From Brachybacterium sp. P6-10-X1 (lineage in GTDB: Bacteria; Actinomycetota; Actinomycetes; Actinomycetales; Dermabacteraceae), in NCBI RefSeq assembly GCF_001969445.1, contig NZ_CP017297.1:4030001-4094000 (forward strand): a stretch of 64,000 nucleotides of DNA, written 5' to 3'. The notes beneath the pieces are model-generated. The model had not been told where the DNA came from. It made no database searches and was given only the letters and a program-made list of their open reading frames with translations. This document shows positions 34,835 to 43,390 of the stretch, piece after piece (within the stretch, counting starts at the first letter, position 1; each line of letters starts with the position of its first letter). Made by a program: the position numbers and the translations under genes.

Positions 34835-35773
34835 ATGCGCAGGCGAGCTCTGGGTATCCGCAGCACCGAGCCGGTGTCCACGCGGGCACGGACGAGCGTG
34901 GCGCTGGCCGCGGGATGCGTGGTCGCTGTCGGGGGCCTGACGGGGTTCGGCGTCGCCGGGATCGGACCGCTGGACGCGCTCGCCGGGGGCTCCGGACCCT
35001 CCACCGAGAAGCCGCTGCGCGAAGCGGGCCCGTCGGACGGCGGCGGTGCCCCCGCGCCGAGCCCCGAGGACCTCGATCCCGTCACGAACACCCCCGAGGA
35101 CCCGGCGACCGAGGACTCGGCGACGGAGGACCCAGCGACCGGGGACTCGGCGACGGAGGAACCGGTGACGGAGGACCCGGCGACCGAGGAGCCCACCGCG
35201 GAAGGGACCTCGGCTGCCGCCCCGGAGTCGACCACCGACCCGTCGGCACCCGAGCAGGACGGCACCGCCACCGGCACCGATGAGCCGACGCGTCCCTCCC
35301 AGGACGGCTCTGGGAACGGCCCCGGGGGAAGCACCGACGGAGGCGGCTGGCACGATGGCGGCGGTGCATCGGATGGCGGTGGCGCATCGGATGGCGGCGG
35401 TGCATCGGATGGCGGTGGCGCATCGGATGGCGGCGGTGCATCGGATGGCGGCGGCGCATCCGATGGTGGTGGTGCATCCGATGGTGGTGGTGCATCGGAT
35501 GGCGGCGGTGCATCGGATGGCGGCGGTGCATCGGATGGCGGCGGCGCATCCGATGGTGGTGGTGCATCCGATGGTGGTGGTGCGTCCGATGGCGGGGGCG
35601 ACAGCGACTGGACACCGCCCACGACGACCCCCGAGGACGACCCCGCGACCGACGTGCCGGGCGACGCCGAGGACGAGGCGACGTCGAGCGAGGAGCCGGA
35701 TCCATCAGCCGGCGAGGACGCAGAATCGCCCGAGGCGACGTCTTCGCGCACACACGACCAGGGCAGCGACTGA
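34835..35773 (+). CDS. Exported repeat-rich protein with DGGGAS tandem repeats
   Basis: A 312-residue protein. A basic N terminus and one hydrophobic segment (about 20-46) suggest a signal anchor or uncleaved signal. Then come an acidic Thr/Glu/Asp-rich region with degenerate (E/D)DPATED-type repeats (about 85-130), a Gly-rich block with thirteen perfect DGGGAS hexapeptides (residues 174-251), and a Pro/Glu/Asp tail. There is no LPXTG motif and no C-terminal membrane anchor. AGGAGG (34823-34828), six bases before the ATG, fixes the start. It is probably an extracytoplasmic, disordered, wall-spanning protein; function unknown. Confidence 0.8.
   Translation: MRRRALGIRSTEPVSTRARTSVALAAGCVVAVGGLTGFGVAGIGPLDALAGGSGPSTEKPLREAGPSDGGGAPAPSPEDLDPVTNTPEDPATEDSATEDPATGDSATEEPVTEDPATEEPTAEGTSAAAPESTTDPSAPEQDGTATGTDEPTRPSQDGSGNGPGGSTDGGGWHDGGGASDGGGASDGGGASDGGGASDGGGASDGGGASDGGGASDGGGASDGGGASDGGGASDGGGASDGGGASDGGGASDGGGDSDWTPPTTTPEDDPATDVPGDAEDEATSSEEPDPSAGEDAESPEATSSRTHDQGSD
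35354..35587. repeat. Thirteen 18-bp tandem repeats in coding sequence
   Basis: Thirteen copies of an 18-bp unit encode DGGGAS. They differ only at synonymous positions (GGC/GGT, GCA/GCG, TCG/TCC). The synonymous pattern of units 5-8 recurs in units 10-13, showing a 90-bp block duplication on top of the basic repeat. Confidence 0.95.
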
Positions 35774-35864
35774 GCCCTCCGCGTCCGGATCCGGTGGAAG
35801 CCACCGCTGAGCGACCGGCCCGTGCTGCCTCACCCACCGCCCGTGCTGCCTCACCCACCCCCGC

Positions 35865-37322
35865 TCACGCCCGGCAGGCCACCGAGAACCCGCCGTCGTC
35901 GAACACGGTCAGATAGTCGCCGCCCCAGGTCTGCTCCGCCCAGTCCGCGATGTCCCCCGGCGGGCGACCGTCCCAGGAGAAGGCGTACTCGTCGCTGAGC
36001 ACGCAGTCGGGGACCCGCTGGTTGGGACCATGGATCCACTGCACGTCGTGGTCGGGGACCGCGTGGGCCATCAGCGTGATGTCCACGGCGAGCACGGTGC
36101 CATCGGGGACGGCCTCGAGCGCCGCGGCGGCCGGTTCGGCGCGCCAGGTCGGCTCCCACTGCGAGGGGCGCACGACGTCGAGCACCGGCATCGCCCCGCC
36201 GAGCACCAGAGTGACCGCGGCCGTGGCCGCGACCGCCGTGACGCGGACCCGGCGACCGGGGCGCGGGACGTCCCGGCGGAGGCCGGCCGTCGCCCTCCCG
36301 CCGCGACGGTCCCCGAGCGCGTCCAGCAGCGCCGCGAGCGCGATCGGCATCAGCACCGCGTCGTAGTGCCAGCCCCATTCCCAGTAGAACTCGACGGTGC
36401 CGGTGAAGCGCCATGCCAGCGTCGGGATCATGAGCAGGATCAGCGGGGAGCGGGCCCCGATGACGCCCGCGGCGAGCAGCAGCATCGCGACGGTCACCCA
36501 CTTCACCGGGGGCCAGAACACCTCCAGCGGCGTCCCGAGGTTGTCCGTGTAGTCGTACTGCCCGGCGGTGTTCAGCAGCGGCAGGATCACGAACGTGGAC
36601 AGCACGAACCAGCCCGCGCCCCACGCCGCCAGGCCGAGCCCCTCCCGCCGGTGGGCACGGTCCCGCAGCGCGATCAATCCGCCGAGCAGCGCGACGGTCA
36701 GCCCGAGATCCTCCTTGACCAGCACCAGCGGCGCCGCCCAGAGGACCGCGGCCAGCGAGCGGTCCCGCAGCAGGGCGGTCAGGGACAGGGCGAGCAATGG
36801 CACCGCGAACGCGATCTCGTGGAACTGCACTGCGGCGGCGGACTGCAGGCCGAAGGAGAACACGTAGGCCGCGCCGGCGAGCGATCCGAGGCCGGGGCCC
36901 AGCCGGTCGATCGCCAGACGGGTCAGCGGGATCGCCGAGACCGCGAACAGGAGCGCCTGGGTCCACAGCAGCGCTTCCCCGGAGGGCCAGACCCACCACA
37001 CCGGGGCCAGCAGCACCAGGATCGGATGGAAGTGATCGCCCAGCAGGTTCACGGCGTCGCCCTTGATGGGGACGATCGGCGCCCGCAGCTCGCCGTAGGC
37101 CCTGGCCAGCTGCGTGAAGATCCCCAGGTCCCAGGACCGGGCGACGAGGTGGCGGAACTGCTGGCTGCCCAGCAGCCCGTACGCGAGCGCGGCGAGCACG
37201 GCCAGCGCCGGCGGGACCAGGCGCCGCGCCGTGGTGGGATCGGTGACGGGACGGTGCCCGAGCTCCGGCGGCGTCGTGGAGGCGTCGGCGGTGGGAGTCA
37301 CGCAGGTGAGGGTATCGGTCAC
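35865..37322 (-). CDS. DUF2079 family membrane protein
   Basis: A 485-residue multipass membrane protein of the DUF2079 family, glycosyltransferase-C-like in topology. The first loop has SRSWDLGIFTQLARAYGELR-like sequence and GDHFHPILVLLAPVWWVWPS, both family hallmarks; ten or so helices follow, and a soluble C-terminal region after residue 380 ends in FDDGGFSVACRA. Function is not established. The frame is open well upstream; the GTG at 37322 is chosen, but an ATG at 37364 and a GTG at 37301 are also possible. It is divergent from the secreted protease gene. Confidence 0.78.
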   Translation of the reverse strand: MTDTLTCVTPTADASTTPPELGHRPVTDPTTARRLVPPALAVLAALAYGLLGSQQFRHLVARSWDLGIFTQLARAYGELRAPIVPIKGDAVNLLGDHFHPILVLLAPVWWVWPSGEALLWTQALLFAVSAIPLTRLAIDRLGPGLGSLAGAAYVFSFGLQSAAAVQFHEIAFAVPLLALSLTALLRDRSLAAVLWAAPLVLVKEDLGLTVALLGGLIALRDRAHRREGLGLAAWGAGWFVLSTFVILPLLNTAGQYDYTDNLGTPLEVFWPPVKWVTVAMLLLAAGVIGARSPLILLMIPTLAWRFTGTVEFYWEWGWHYDAVLMPIALAALLDALGDRRGGRATAGLRRDVPRPGRRVRVTAVAATAAVTLVLGGAMPVLDVVRPSQWEPTWRAEPAAAALEAVPDGTVLAVDITLMAHAVPDHDVQWIHGPNQRVPDCVLSDEYAFSWDGRPPGDIADWAEQTWGGDYLTVFDDGGFSVACRA

Positions 37323-37478
37323 GGCCGGCGTCGCAACGCGTTCGAGATCCACCGATCGCAGCATTCGCCTGCGGATCGGGGAGGGCCGTGGTGAAATGCG
37401 TGGTGCCGGTGTGCACCGGATCTCCGGGCGCGATGTGGCGCAGCGCACCGTCCATCCCATCCCTGGAGGTCTGCAACG

Positions 37479-40163
37479 ATGCCCCTCGTCCGTCCTGTCC
37501 TGCCCAGACCCCGCGGAGCTCTCGCGGCCACCGCCGGCGCGGCGCTCGTCGCCGGGCTCCTCGTGGCCCCGCCCGCGCTCGCCGACGGCGGTGATCCCGA
37601 GCTGCTCGGATCCGCCTCCGATCTCGGGGTCGAGGTCCCTACCCCGGACGACGTCCTGGATTCGGCGGAGTCCGCGATCCCGGGCCGATGGCTCGTCGAG
37701 GTCTCCGGGTCCCCGACGTTGAAGGGCGGCAGCTCCTCCGCCAACTCGACGAACCAGGACGAGGTCCGCCAGCGGGCCGAGGACGCCCAGATCCCGATGA
37801 CGGTCAAGGAATCCTTCGTCTCCGGGTGGAACGGCATGTCCGTGGAGATAGAGGACACCGACGTCGCCAAGCTCCGCGGCGTCGCGGGCGTCGAGGCGGT
37901 CTACCCGGTCCTCGAGGTCCAGGCGCCGGAGCCGTCGGACGCCGCCCCGGAGGACGTGTACGGCAATGCCATGACGGGCGTCGATCAGGTCCAGGAGGTC
38001 GACGGTCTCACCGGGGAGGGCGTCACGGTCGCGGTGATCGACTCCGGCATCGACTACAACAATCCCGACCTCGGCGGCTCCGGGGTCGACGACGAGCAGG
38101 CGGACTTTCCCGGGGAGCGCGTGATCGGCGGCTACGACTACGTCGGCGACGACTACGACTCCTCCGCCGGGGACGTCCCCGAGCCGGATGCGTACCCCGA
38201 CGACTGCGGGGGCCACGGCACCCACGTCGCCGGCATCATCGGTGCCGACGGCGAGGTGACCGGCGTGGCCCCGGAGGCCGACCTCCTGGCCTACCGCATC
38301 TTCGGCTGCGACGGGACCAGCAGCACCGACGTGATCCTCGAAGCGATGGAGCAGGCCGCGGCCGACGGCGCCGACGTGGTGAACATGTCACTCGGAGCGA
38401 GCTTCGTGACCTGGCAGGACTACCCGACGGCGCAGCTGTCCGACGCGCTCACCGCGACCGGTGTCACCGTCGTCATCTCCGCCGGCAACGAGGGCGAGGC
38501 AGGCACCTTCTCCAGCGGCGCCCCCGGGGTCGCGGCCGACGCGATCACGGTCGCCTCGGTGGACAACACCCACCGCCAGTCGCCCTACGCCACCGCGGCC
38601 GGGGTGGAGCGGGCCTACTCCTCGGCAGAAGGCGCGCCCGACGCCCCGACCTCCGGCGAGCTCGCGCTCGTGTCCGCCGGTGCGCCGGGCACCGAGGCCG
38701 CGCAGGCCTGCGATCCCGCCGCCGTCACCCCGGCGTCCGGACCGGGCCAGGCGCTGCTGATCGAGCGCGGGGTCTGCGCGTTCTACGAGAAGGCGTCCGC
38801 CGGGCAGTCCGCGGGCTATGACGCCGTGATCCTGTACAACAACTCGCCCGGCGCCGTGAACCCGACGGTCGAGGGTGATCCGGCGATCACCGTCCCGGTG
38901 GTCATGATCGGTCAGGCCGACGGCCTGGAACTGCAGGACGCACTCGCCGGCGGCGAGGTGACGTGGGCCTGGCAGGAGGGGGCCACGACGGTTCAGAACG
39001 CCACCGGCGGCCTGGTCTCGTCCTTCTCCTCCTACGGGCTCACCGCCGAGCTGGCGCTGAAGCCGGACATCGCCGCCCCGGGCGGATCGATCTGGTCGAC
39101 GCTCCCGCTCGAGCAGGGCGGCCACGGTTCCATGTCGGGCACGTCGATGGCGGCACCGCACGTCGCCGGCGCGGCCGCGCTGCTGCTGGAGTCGGACCCG
39201 ACCCTGGATCCCCAGGGCGTCAAGACCGCGATGATGAACACTGCGGATCCGCTGACCTGGTCGCTGATGCCCGATCAGGGCTACCTCGAACCGGTGCACC
39301 GCCAGGGTGCCGGCCTGCTGGACATGGTCGAGGCCGTGCACACCACGACCACCGTCGACGAGCCGTCCATCTCCCTCGGCGAGGGCGAGGACGGCCCCCG
39401 GACCGTCACGCTGGACGTCACCAACTCCTCCGACCAGGAGCAGACCTATGACGTCGGCATCCGCCACGGGATCGCCACCGGCGCCCCCACCTTCGACCCG
39501 ACCTTCTCCGTGGCCGGCGGGATCGCCGAGCCGTCGGCCTCGTCCGTGACCGTTCCCGCGCAGGGATCCGCCGAGGTCACCGTGACGCTCGGGGAGGATT
39601 TCGGCGTGGACGGACACATCTACGGCGGCTGGGTGACGCTCATCGGGGACGACGAGGACCTCGTCGTCCCGTACGCGGGCATGTCGGGCGACTACCAGGC
39701 GCTGCCCGTGCTGGATGACCAGGGGATGGGTCTGCCCGTCCTCGGCGTGAGCGACGGGGCCGGCAGCGTGCTGCTGGACCCGGACGGCGGGCACACCTAC
39801 ACGATGCAGAACGGGGACGTCCCGTACCTCGCCTACTACTTCCAGTATCCGGCCGAGCGGCTCGAGATCCGCGCCTACCGGATCAATGAGGGCGGGAAGG
39901 CCAAGCTGGTCAACCCCTCGGTCGGGCTGATCGAGGCCGCCGATCACCTCGGCCGTTCCGGTGAGCCCGAGGTCTTCGCCTGGGACGGCAGCTACGCGCT
40001 GAAGAACCAGAAGTCGAAGACGGTGAAGAACGGGGACTACGTCCTGGAGATGCGGGTGCTGAAGCCGCTCGGCGATCCGGAGAACCCGGATCACTGGGAG
40101 AGCTACACCTCCCCGCAGTTCACGATCGACGACCCGGAGCCGCCGAAGCCCGGCGCCCGCTGA
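37479..40163 (+). CDS. Secreted subtilisin-like serine protease (S8) with PA domain
   Basis: An 894-residue exported protease. It has a signal peptide (1-35, cleavage after ALA), an inhibitor I9-like propeptide (about 65-150), and the S8 catalytic domain with D188 (VAVIDSGIDYNNPDLGG), H246 (GGHGTHVAG), the oxyanion N337 (SAGNEG) and S556 (GTSMAAPHVAG). A protease-associated (PA) domain is inserted between (about 390-500), and Ig/Fn3-like domains occupy the C terminus (about 640-890). This resembles Vpr/C5a-peptidase-type enzymes. GGAGG nine bases before the ATG supports the start. No cell-wall sorting signal is seen. Confidence 0.94.
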   Translation: MPLVRPVLPRPRGALAATAGAALVAGLLVAPPALADGGDPELLGSASDLGVEVPTPDDVLDSAESAIPGRWLVEVSGSPTLKGGSSSANSTNQDEVRQRAEDAQIPMTVKESFVSGWNGMSVEIEDTDVAKLRGVAGVEAVYPVLEVQAPEPSDAAPEDVYGNAMTGVDQVQEVDGLTGEGVTVAVIDSGIDYNNPDLGGSGVDDEQADFPGERVIGGYDYVGDDYDSSAGDVPEPDAYPDDCGGHGTHVAGIIGADGEVTGVAPEADLLAYRIFGCDGTSSTDVILEAMEQAAADGADVVNMSLGASFVTWQDYPTAQLSDALTATGVTVVISAGNEGEAGTFSSGAPGVAADAITVASVDNTHRQSPYATAAGVERAYSSAEGAPDAPTSGELALVSAGAPGTEAAQACDPAAVTPASGPGQALLIERGVCAFYEKASAGQSAGYDAVILYNNSPGAVNPTVEGDPAITVPVVMIGQADGLELQDALAGGEVTWAWQEGATTVQNATGGLVSSFSSYGLTAELALKPDIAAPGGSIWSTLPLEQGGHGSMSGTSMAAPHVAGAAALLLESDPTLDPQGVKTAMMNTADPLTWSLMPDQGYLEPVHRQGAGLLDMVEAVHTTTTVDEPSISLGEGEDGPRTVTLDVTNSSDQEQTYDVGIRHGIATGAPTFDPTFSVAGGIAEPSASSVTVPAQGSAEVTVTLGEDFGVDGHIYGGWVTLIGDDEDLVVPYAGMSGDYQALPVLDDQGMGLPVLGVSDGAGSVLLDPDGGHTYTMQNGDVPYLAYYFQYPAERLEIRAYRINEGGKAKLVNPSVGLIEAADHLGRSGEPEVFAWDGSYALKNQKSKTVKNGDYVLEMRVLKPLGDPENPDHWESYTSPQFTIDDPEPPKPGAR

Positions 40164-40175
40164 GCCGGGGACGAC

Positions 40176-40212
40176 GAGGGCGGCGGCACCCGTCCAGGGT
40201 GTCGCCGCCCTC
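40176..40212. terminator. Bidirectional terminator, end of sialic-acid operon
   Basis: A 16-bp inverted repeat GAGGGCGGCGGCACCC / GGGTGTCGCCGCCCTC with one wobble pair and loop GTCCA, between the convergent protease and sialidase genes. Confidence 0.8.
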
Positions 40213-40218
40213 CGTGCC

Positions 40219-41388
40219 TCAGCGGTCGAGCTTCTCCGCCTCGACCCGGGCGAAGCGGATCTCGCGCGACTCGACCTCCCAGAGGATGCCGATCGCCCCG
40301 TCGTCCAGCGGCTGCACCACCGAGTAGTCCAGCGGGCCGGGCTCGAACACGAGCGCCTCGCCCCAGGTGGCCCCGTCGTCCGAGGAGCGGCTGACGGTGC
40401 CACGGATCCGCGCGAAGCGGTCCCAGGAGCTGCTGAAGAGCAGCATCCGCGAGCGCGGGTCCGCGGGGTCGGCTTCGGGGAAGCGCCGGGCCAGCTGGGC
40501 GTTGTTGCCGGGGTCCACGAACTGCTCGTCGATGTCACGGTCCTCCCAGGTCGCGCCGCCGTCGGCGGAGACCGCGATCCGGCGGTGCCCGCCGCGGGCG
40601 TGATCGCGGGAGTTCAGCAGCACCTTCCCGTCGGAGAGCTCCACGATCGTGGTCTCGTCCATGTCCTCGCCGACGGCCTCGCCCCGCTGCCACGTCTGCC
40701 CGTGATCGTCGGAGAACAGCACGTAGGAGCGGACCACCTCGCGGGTCCTGCCGGGCGTCGACCGGCCGTCCTCCGCCGCCCGCCCGTCGGCCCAGAACCA
40801 TCCGCAGTAGGGCTGCAGCAGGCGTCCGGCGTGCGGACCGCGACGCAGCTGCATACCGGTCCCCGAGGTGGGGAACGCCGTGCGCACCAGCTCGGGCGGT
40901 GCCGCGACGGCGGTGACGGAGCGGTACGACCAGGTCCGGCCCTGGTCGACGCTGGTGGCGACGGCCGAGCCGAGCACGTCGCGGTCGGCGTCGTCGGTCC
41001 CGGCCGCCGCGTCCCAGACCCCGCGATCCTTCGCATGGGTGTGGAACACGTGCAGCGCACCGGTCTCGCGGTCCCGGACATAGCTGGGGTCGCAGTACCA
41101 GTGCCGCCCCTCGCGATCCGCGGCGCGCAGCGTCTCGAAGGGCCCCCAGGTGCGCCCGCCGTCCAGCGAGCCGCGCTGGACGAGGCCGGTCGGATCGGGA
41201 ACGTCCTGCCCGGTGTCGCGCCCGTCGAAGGCGGCCAGCACCTGGCCGCCTCCGAGATGGACGAGGCTCACGATGCGATAGCGCGGCCACGGCCCGTCCC
41301 CGGCCCGGGCCAGGACCGTGTGGGGGAGCGGGGCATCCGGGACCGGGGCGGGGCCGGGTCCGAGGGAGATCACCGTGAGAGGATCCAA
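40219..41388 (-). CDS. Exo-alpha-sialidase (GH33), no signal peptide
   Basis: A 389-residue six-bladed propeller sialidase that removes terminal sialic acids. Asp-box repeats are SLDGGRTW, SVDQGRTW, SDDHGQTW, SADGGATW and SSDDGATW; RYRIVSLVHL takes the place of the usual FRIP arginine motif and VVELSDGKVLLNSR is conserved. There is no signal peptide or membrane segment, so it should be cytoplasmic. The ATG at 41388 overlaps the upstream sialidase by 19 bases; an in-frame GTG at 41373 would overlap its stop as GTGA. It is the last gene of the sialic-acid operon. Confidence 0.88.
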   Translation of the reverse strand: MDPLTVISLGPGPAPVPDAPLPHTVLARAGDGPWPRYRIVSLVHLGGGQVLAAFDGRDTGQDVPDPTGLVQRGSLDGGRTWGPFETLRAADREGRHWYCDPSYVRDRETGALHVFHTHAKDRGVWDAAAGTDDADRDVLGSAVATSVDQGRTWSYRSVTAVAAPPELVRTAFPTSGTGMQLRRGPHAGRLLQPYCGWFWADGRAAEDGRSTPGRTREVVRSYVLFSDDHGQTWQRGEAVGEDMDETTIVELSDGKVLLNSRDHARGGHRRIAVSADGGATWEDRDIDEQFVDPGNNAQLARRFPEADPADPRSRMLLFSSSWDRFARIRGTVSRSSDDGATWGEALVFEPGPLDYSVVQPLDDGAIGILWEVESREIRFARVEAEKLDR

Positions 41389-42581
41389 TCCATGTCGAGG
41401 CGGGCGAAGGTGATGGTCGATCCCGCCGCCTCGTACAGCAGTCCGTATTGATCGCGTCCGATCGCGATGATGACGGAGTACTGGCAGACGCCGGGATCGA
41501 AGACCCGCTTGCGCTCCCAGGTGGCGCCGTCATCGGTCGAGATCTCGATCGTGCCGTTCACGCGGTCGTCGGGCACGTGGTCCGCATGGGAGAACAGCAG
41601 GACGCGGGCCCTCGCGGAGCTCTGCGGCGCATCCGGGTAGGCCCGGGTGATGTGCGCGTTGTTGCCCGGGTCCCGCAGGGACAGGTCGCGGTGCAGGTCC
41701 TGCCAGGTCTCGCCGCCGTCGTGGCTGAGCGCCACCCACCGGTGCCCGGTGCGCACATGCTCGCGGGAGTTCATCATCAGCGTGCCGTCGGAGAGCTCGA
41801 CGACCTTGTTCTCGTCCATCTCGGTGCCGACCGGGGTGCCCATGGTCCAGCTCTGCCCGTGGTCGTCGGAGTAGACGGAGTAGGCCTGGACGATCTCGCC
41901 GTCGCCGGCGCCGCGGAAGAACCCCGCGTACTGCTGGACCAGGCGGCCCGCGTGCTTCCCGTAGCGCAGCTGGATGCCGGCGCCGGAGGAGGCGAAGGTG
42001 GCCCGGCAGTCCGTCGGCTTGACGATCTCGGTGACCGAGCGGTGCTCCCAGGTCTCGCCCGAGTCGCGGCTGACGGACAGGTTCGCGCTGAGCACGCCGC
42101 GGTCCTCGTCGTCGTTGCCGTACTCGCCGTTCCACACCCCGGTGTCCTTCGAGAACACGCAGAAGCAGTAGACCAGACCGGCCTCGCGGTCGACCACGTA
42201 GGACGGATCGGAGTAGCCGAGCTTCTCGCCGGGCACGTCGGACTCGAAGCCCTGGCGCACCACCGTCGGCTCGCCCCAGGTGTGCCCGCCGTCGCGGGAG
42301 CGGCGCTGCCACACGGAGTTCGGCGCCGGCGCGTCCCCGAAGCCGGGACGTTTGTCGAAGGCGGCCAGCAGGTCGCCGTTGGGGGCGACGGCCAGGGCGG
42401 GGATGCGGAAGTTGTCCACGCCCTGGTACCCGGACCAGGCCAGCGCCTGGTCCTCGTAGGTGCCGTGGCGGCGGCCGTTCTCCGTCGGCGGGGGCAGCGC
42501 TCCGGCGGCGGTGCCGGCACCGAGAGCGGTCACGGCGGCGGCCGTGCCGAGCAGGCCGCGTCGGGTCAGGTGGTTCTCCAT
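41370..42581 (-). CDS. Tat-exported exo-alpha-sialidase (GH33)
   Basis: A 403-residue secreted sialidase. The N terminus NHLTRRGLLGTAAAVTALGAG is a twin-arginine signal. The catalytic arginine motif is FRIPALAV, and Asp boxes are SRDGGHTW, SRDSGETW, SDDHGQSW, SHDGGETW and STDDGATW; VVELSDGTLMMNSREH carries a substrate-site arginine. It should release sialic acid from glycoconjugates outside the cell, to be taken up by the importer of the same operon. It is about 40% similar by eye to the next sialidase, suggesting duplication with loss of the signal in one copy. Confidence 0.92.
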   Translation of the reverse strand: MENHLTRRGLLGTAAAVTALGAGTAAGALPPPTENGRRHGTYEDQALAWSGYQGVDNFRIPALAVAPNGDLLAAFDKRPGFGDAPAPNSVWQRRSRDGGHTWGEPTVVRQGFESDVPGEKLGYSDPSYVVDREAGLVYCFCVFSKDTGVWNGEYGNDDEDRGVLSANLSVSRDSGETWEHRSVTEIVKPTDCRATFASSGAGIQLRYGKHAGRLVQQYAGFFRGAGDGEIVQAYSVYSDDHGQSWTMGTPVGTEMDENKVVELSDGTLMMNSREHVRTGHRWVALSHDGGETWQDLHRDLSLRDPGNNAHITRAYPDAPQSSARARVLLFSHADHVPDDRVNGTIEISTDDGATWERKRVFDPGVCQYSVIIAIGRDQYGLLYEAAGSTITFARLDMDWILSR

Positions 42582-42628
42582 CAGGTATTCCTTCGTCGGG
42601 ATGGGTGTTCTTCGTGCAGCTCGCCCCG

Positions 42629-43309
42629 TCAGGGGGCGAGGGCGTCGTGGAACCAGGTGGTGAGGGTGGTGGGGTGGGTGATGGCGGTGCCGACGACGAC
42701 GGCGTGGGCGCCGGCGGTGCGGCAGGCGGCGGCGTGGGCGGGGGTGTGGACGCGGCCTTCGGCGATGAGCATGGAACCGGTGGGGAGCCGGTCGGTGAGG
42801 TGGTGGAGGAGGTCGAGGTCGGGGCCGGTGGTCGTGGGTCGTGCGTGGGTGTAGCCGGCGAGGGTGGTGCCGATGAGGTCGATGCCGAGGTCGGCGGCGG
42901 CGAGGGCGGCCTCGACGCTGTCGCAGTCGGCCATGATGGGGCCGTCGAAGCGTTCGCGGACTGTGGTGATGGTCTGTTCGAGGGTGCGGCCGTCGGGGCG
43001 GTCGCGTCGGGTGCCGTCGAGGGCGAGGATGTCGGCGCCGGCGTCGATGACGGCGAGGCAGTGGTCGAGGGTGGGGGTGATGAACACGCCGTCGGTGCCG
43101 TCCTTCCAGATGCCGATGACGGGGACGTCGACGGTGTTCTTGATGGCGCGGATGTCGTCCAGGCCCTGGGCGCGGACGGCGGAGGCGCCGCCGGCGCTGA
43201 CGGCGGCGGCGACCTGGGCCATGGTGCGCGGATCGCGCATCGGCTCCCCGGGGTAGGCCTGGCAGGAGACGATCAACGAGCCCTCGAGCGGAGCGATCAG
43301 GGGATGCAT
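42629..43309 (-). CDS. nanE: N-acetylmannosamine-6-phosphate 2-epimerase
   Basis: A 226-residue TIM-barrel enzyme converting ManNAc-6-P to GlcNAc-6-P. The start LEGSLIVSCQAYPGEPMRDP, the segment GASAVRAQGLDDI, IKNTVDVPVIGIWK, the catalytic lysine region, LALDGTRRDRPDG, MADCDSVEAAL and IAEGRVHTP are all family motifs. Length is normal. GAAAGG six bases before the ATG supports the start. It follows nanK after an 81-bp gap filled by a 17-bp tandem repeat. The base composition is somewhat more GTG/ACC-rich than its neighbours (long runs of CAC/ACC codons). Confidence 0.93.
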   Translation of the reverse strand: MHPLIAPLEGSLIVSCQAYPGEPMRDPRTMAQVAAAVSAGGASAVRAQGLDDIRAIKNTVDVPVIGIWKDGTDGVFITPTLDHCLAVIDAGADILALDGTRRDRPDGRTLEQTITTVRERFDGPIMADCDSVEAALAAADLGIDLIGTTLAGYTHARPTTTGPDLDLLHHLTDRLPTGSMLIAEGRVHTPAHAAACRTAGAHAVVVGTAITHPTTLTTWFHDALAP

Positions 43310-43325
43310 GCGGGACCTTTCACCA

Positions 43326-43376
43326 GGACGACGGGGAGGCGAGGACAACGGGGAGGCGAGGACGACGGGGAGGAGG
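43326..43376. repeat. Three 17-bp tandem repeats between nanK and nanE
   Basis: Three near-perfect copies of GGACGACGGGGAGGCGA (one A for G in copy 2, copy 3 diverging at its end) fill most of the 81-bp gap. The repeat is purine-only rich on the plus strand, hence pyrimidine-rich in the operon mRNA. Confidence 0.85.
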
Positions 43377-43390
43377 ACGAGGAAGGGCGG

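Noticed and set aside
35354-35587. Collagen-like or ice-binding repeat
   Set aside because: DGGGAS lacks the Gly-X-Y collagen period and the Thr-X-Thr ice-binding pattern; a disordered Gly/Ser linker is the simpler reading.
37323-38225. Extension of the DUF2079 protein to a start near 38225
   Set aside because: The extra 300 residues would be antisense to the protease signal peptide and propeptide and have shadow-frame composition; starts near 37301-37364 place the first membrane helix normally.
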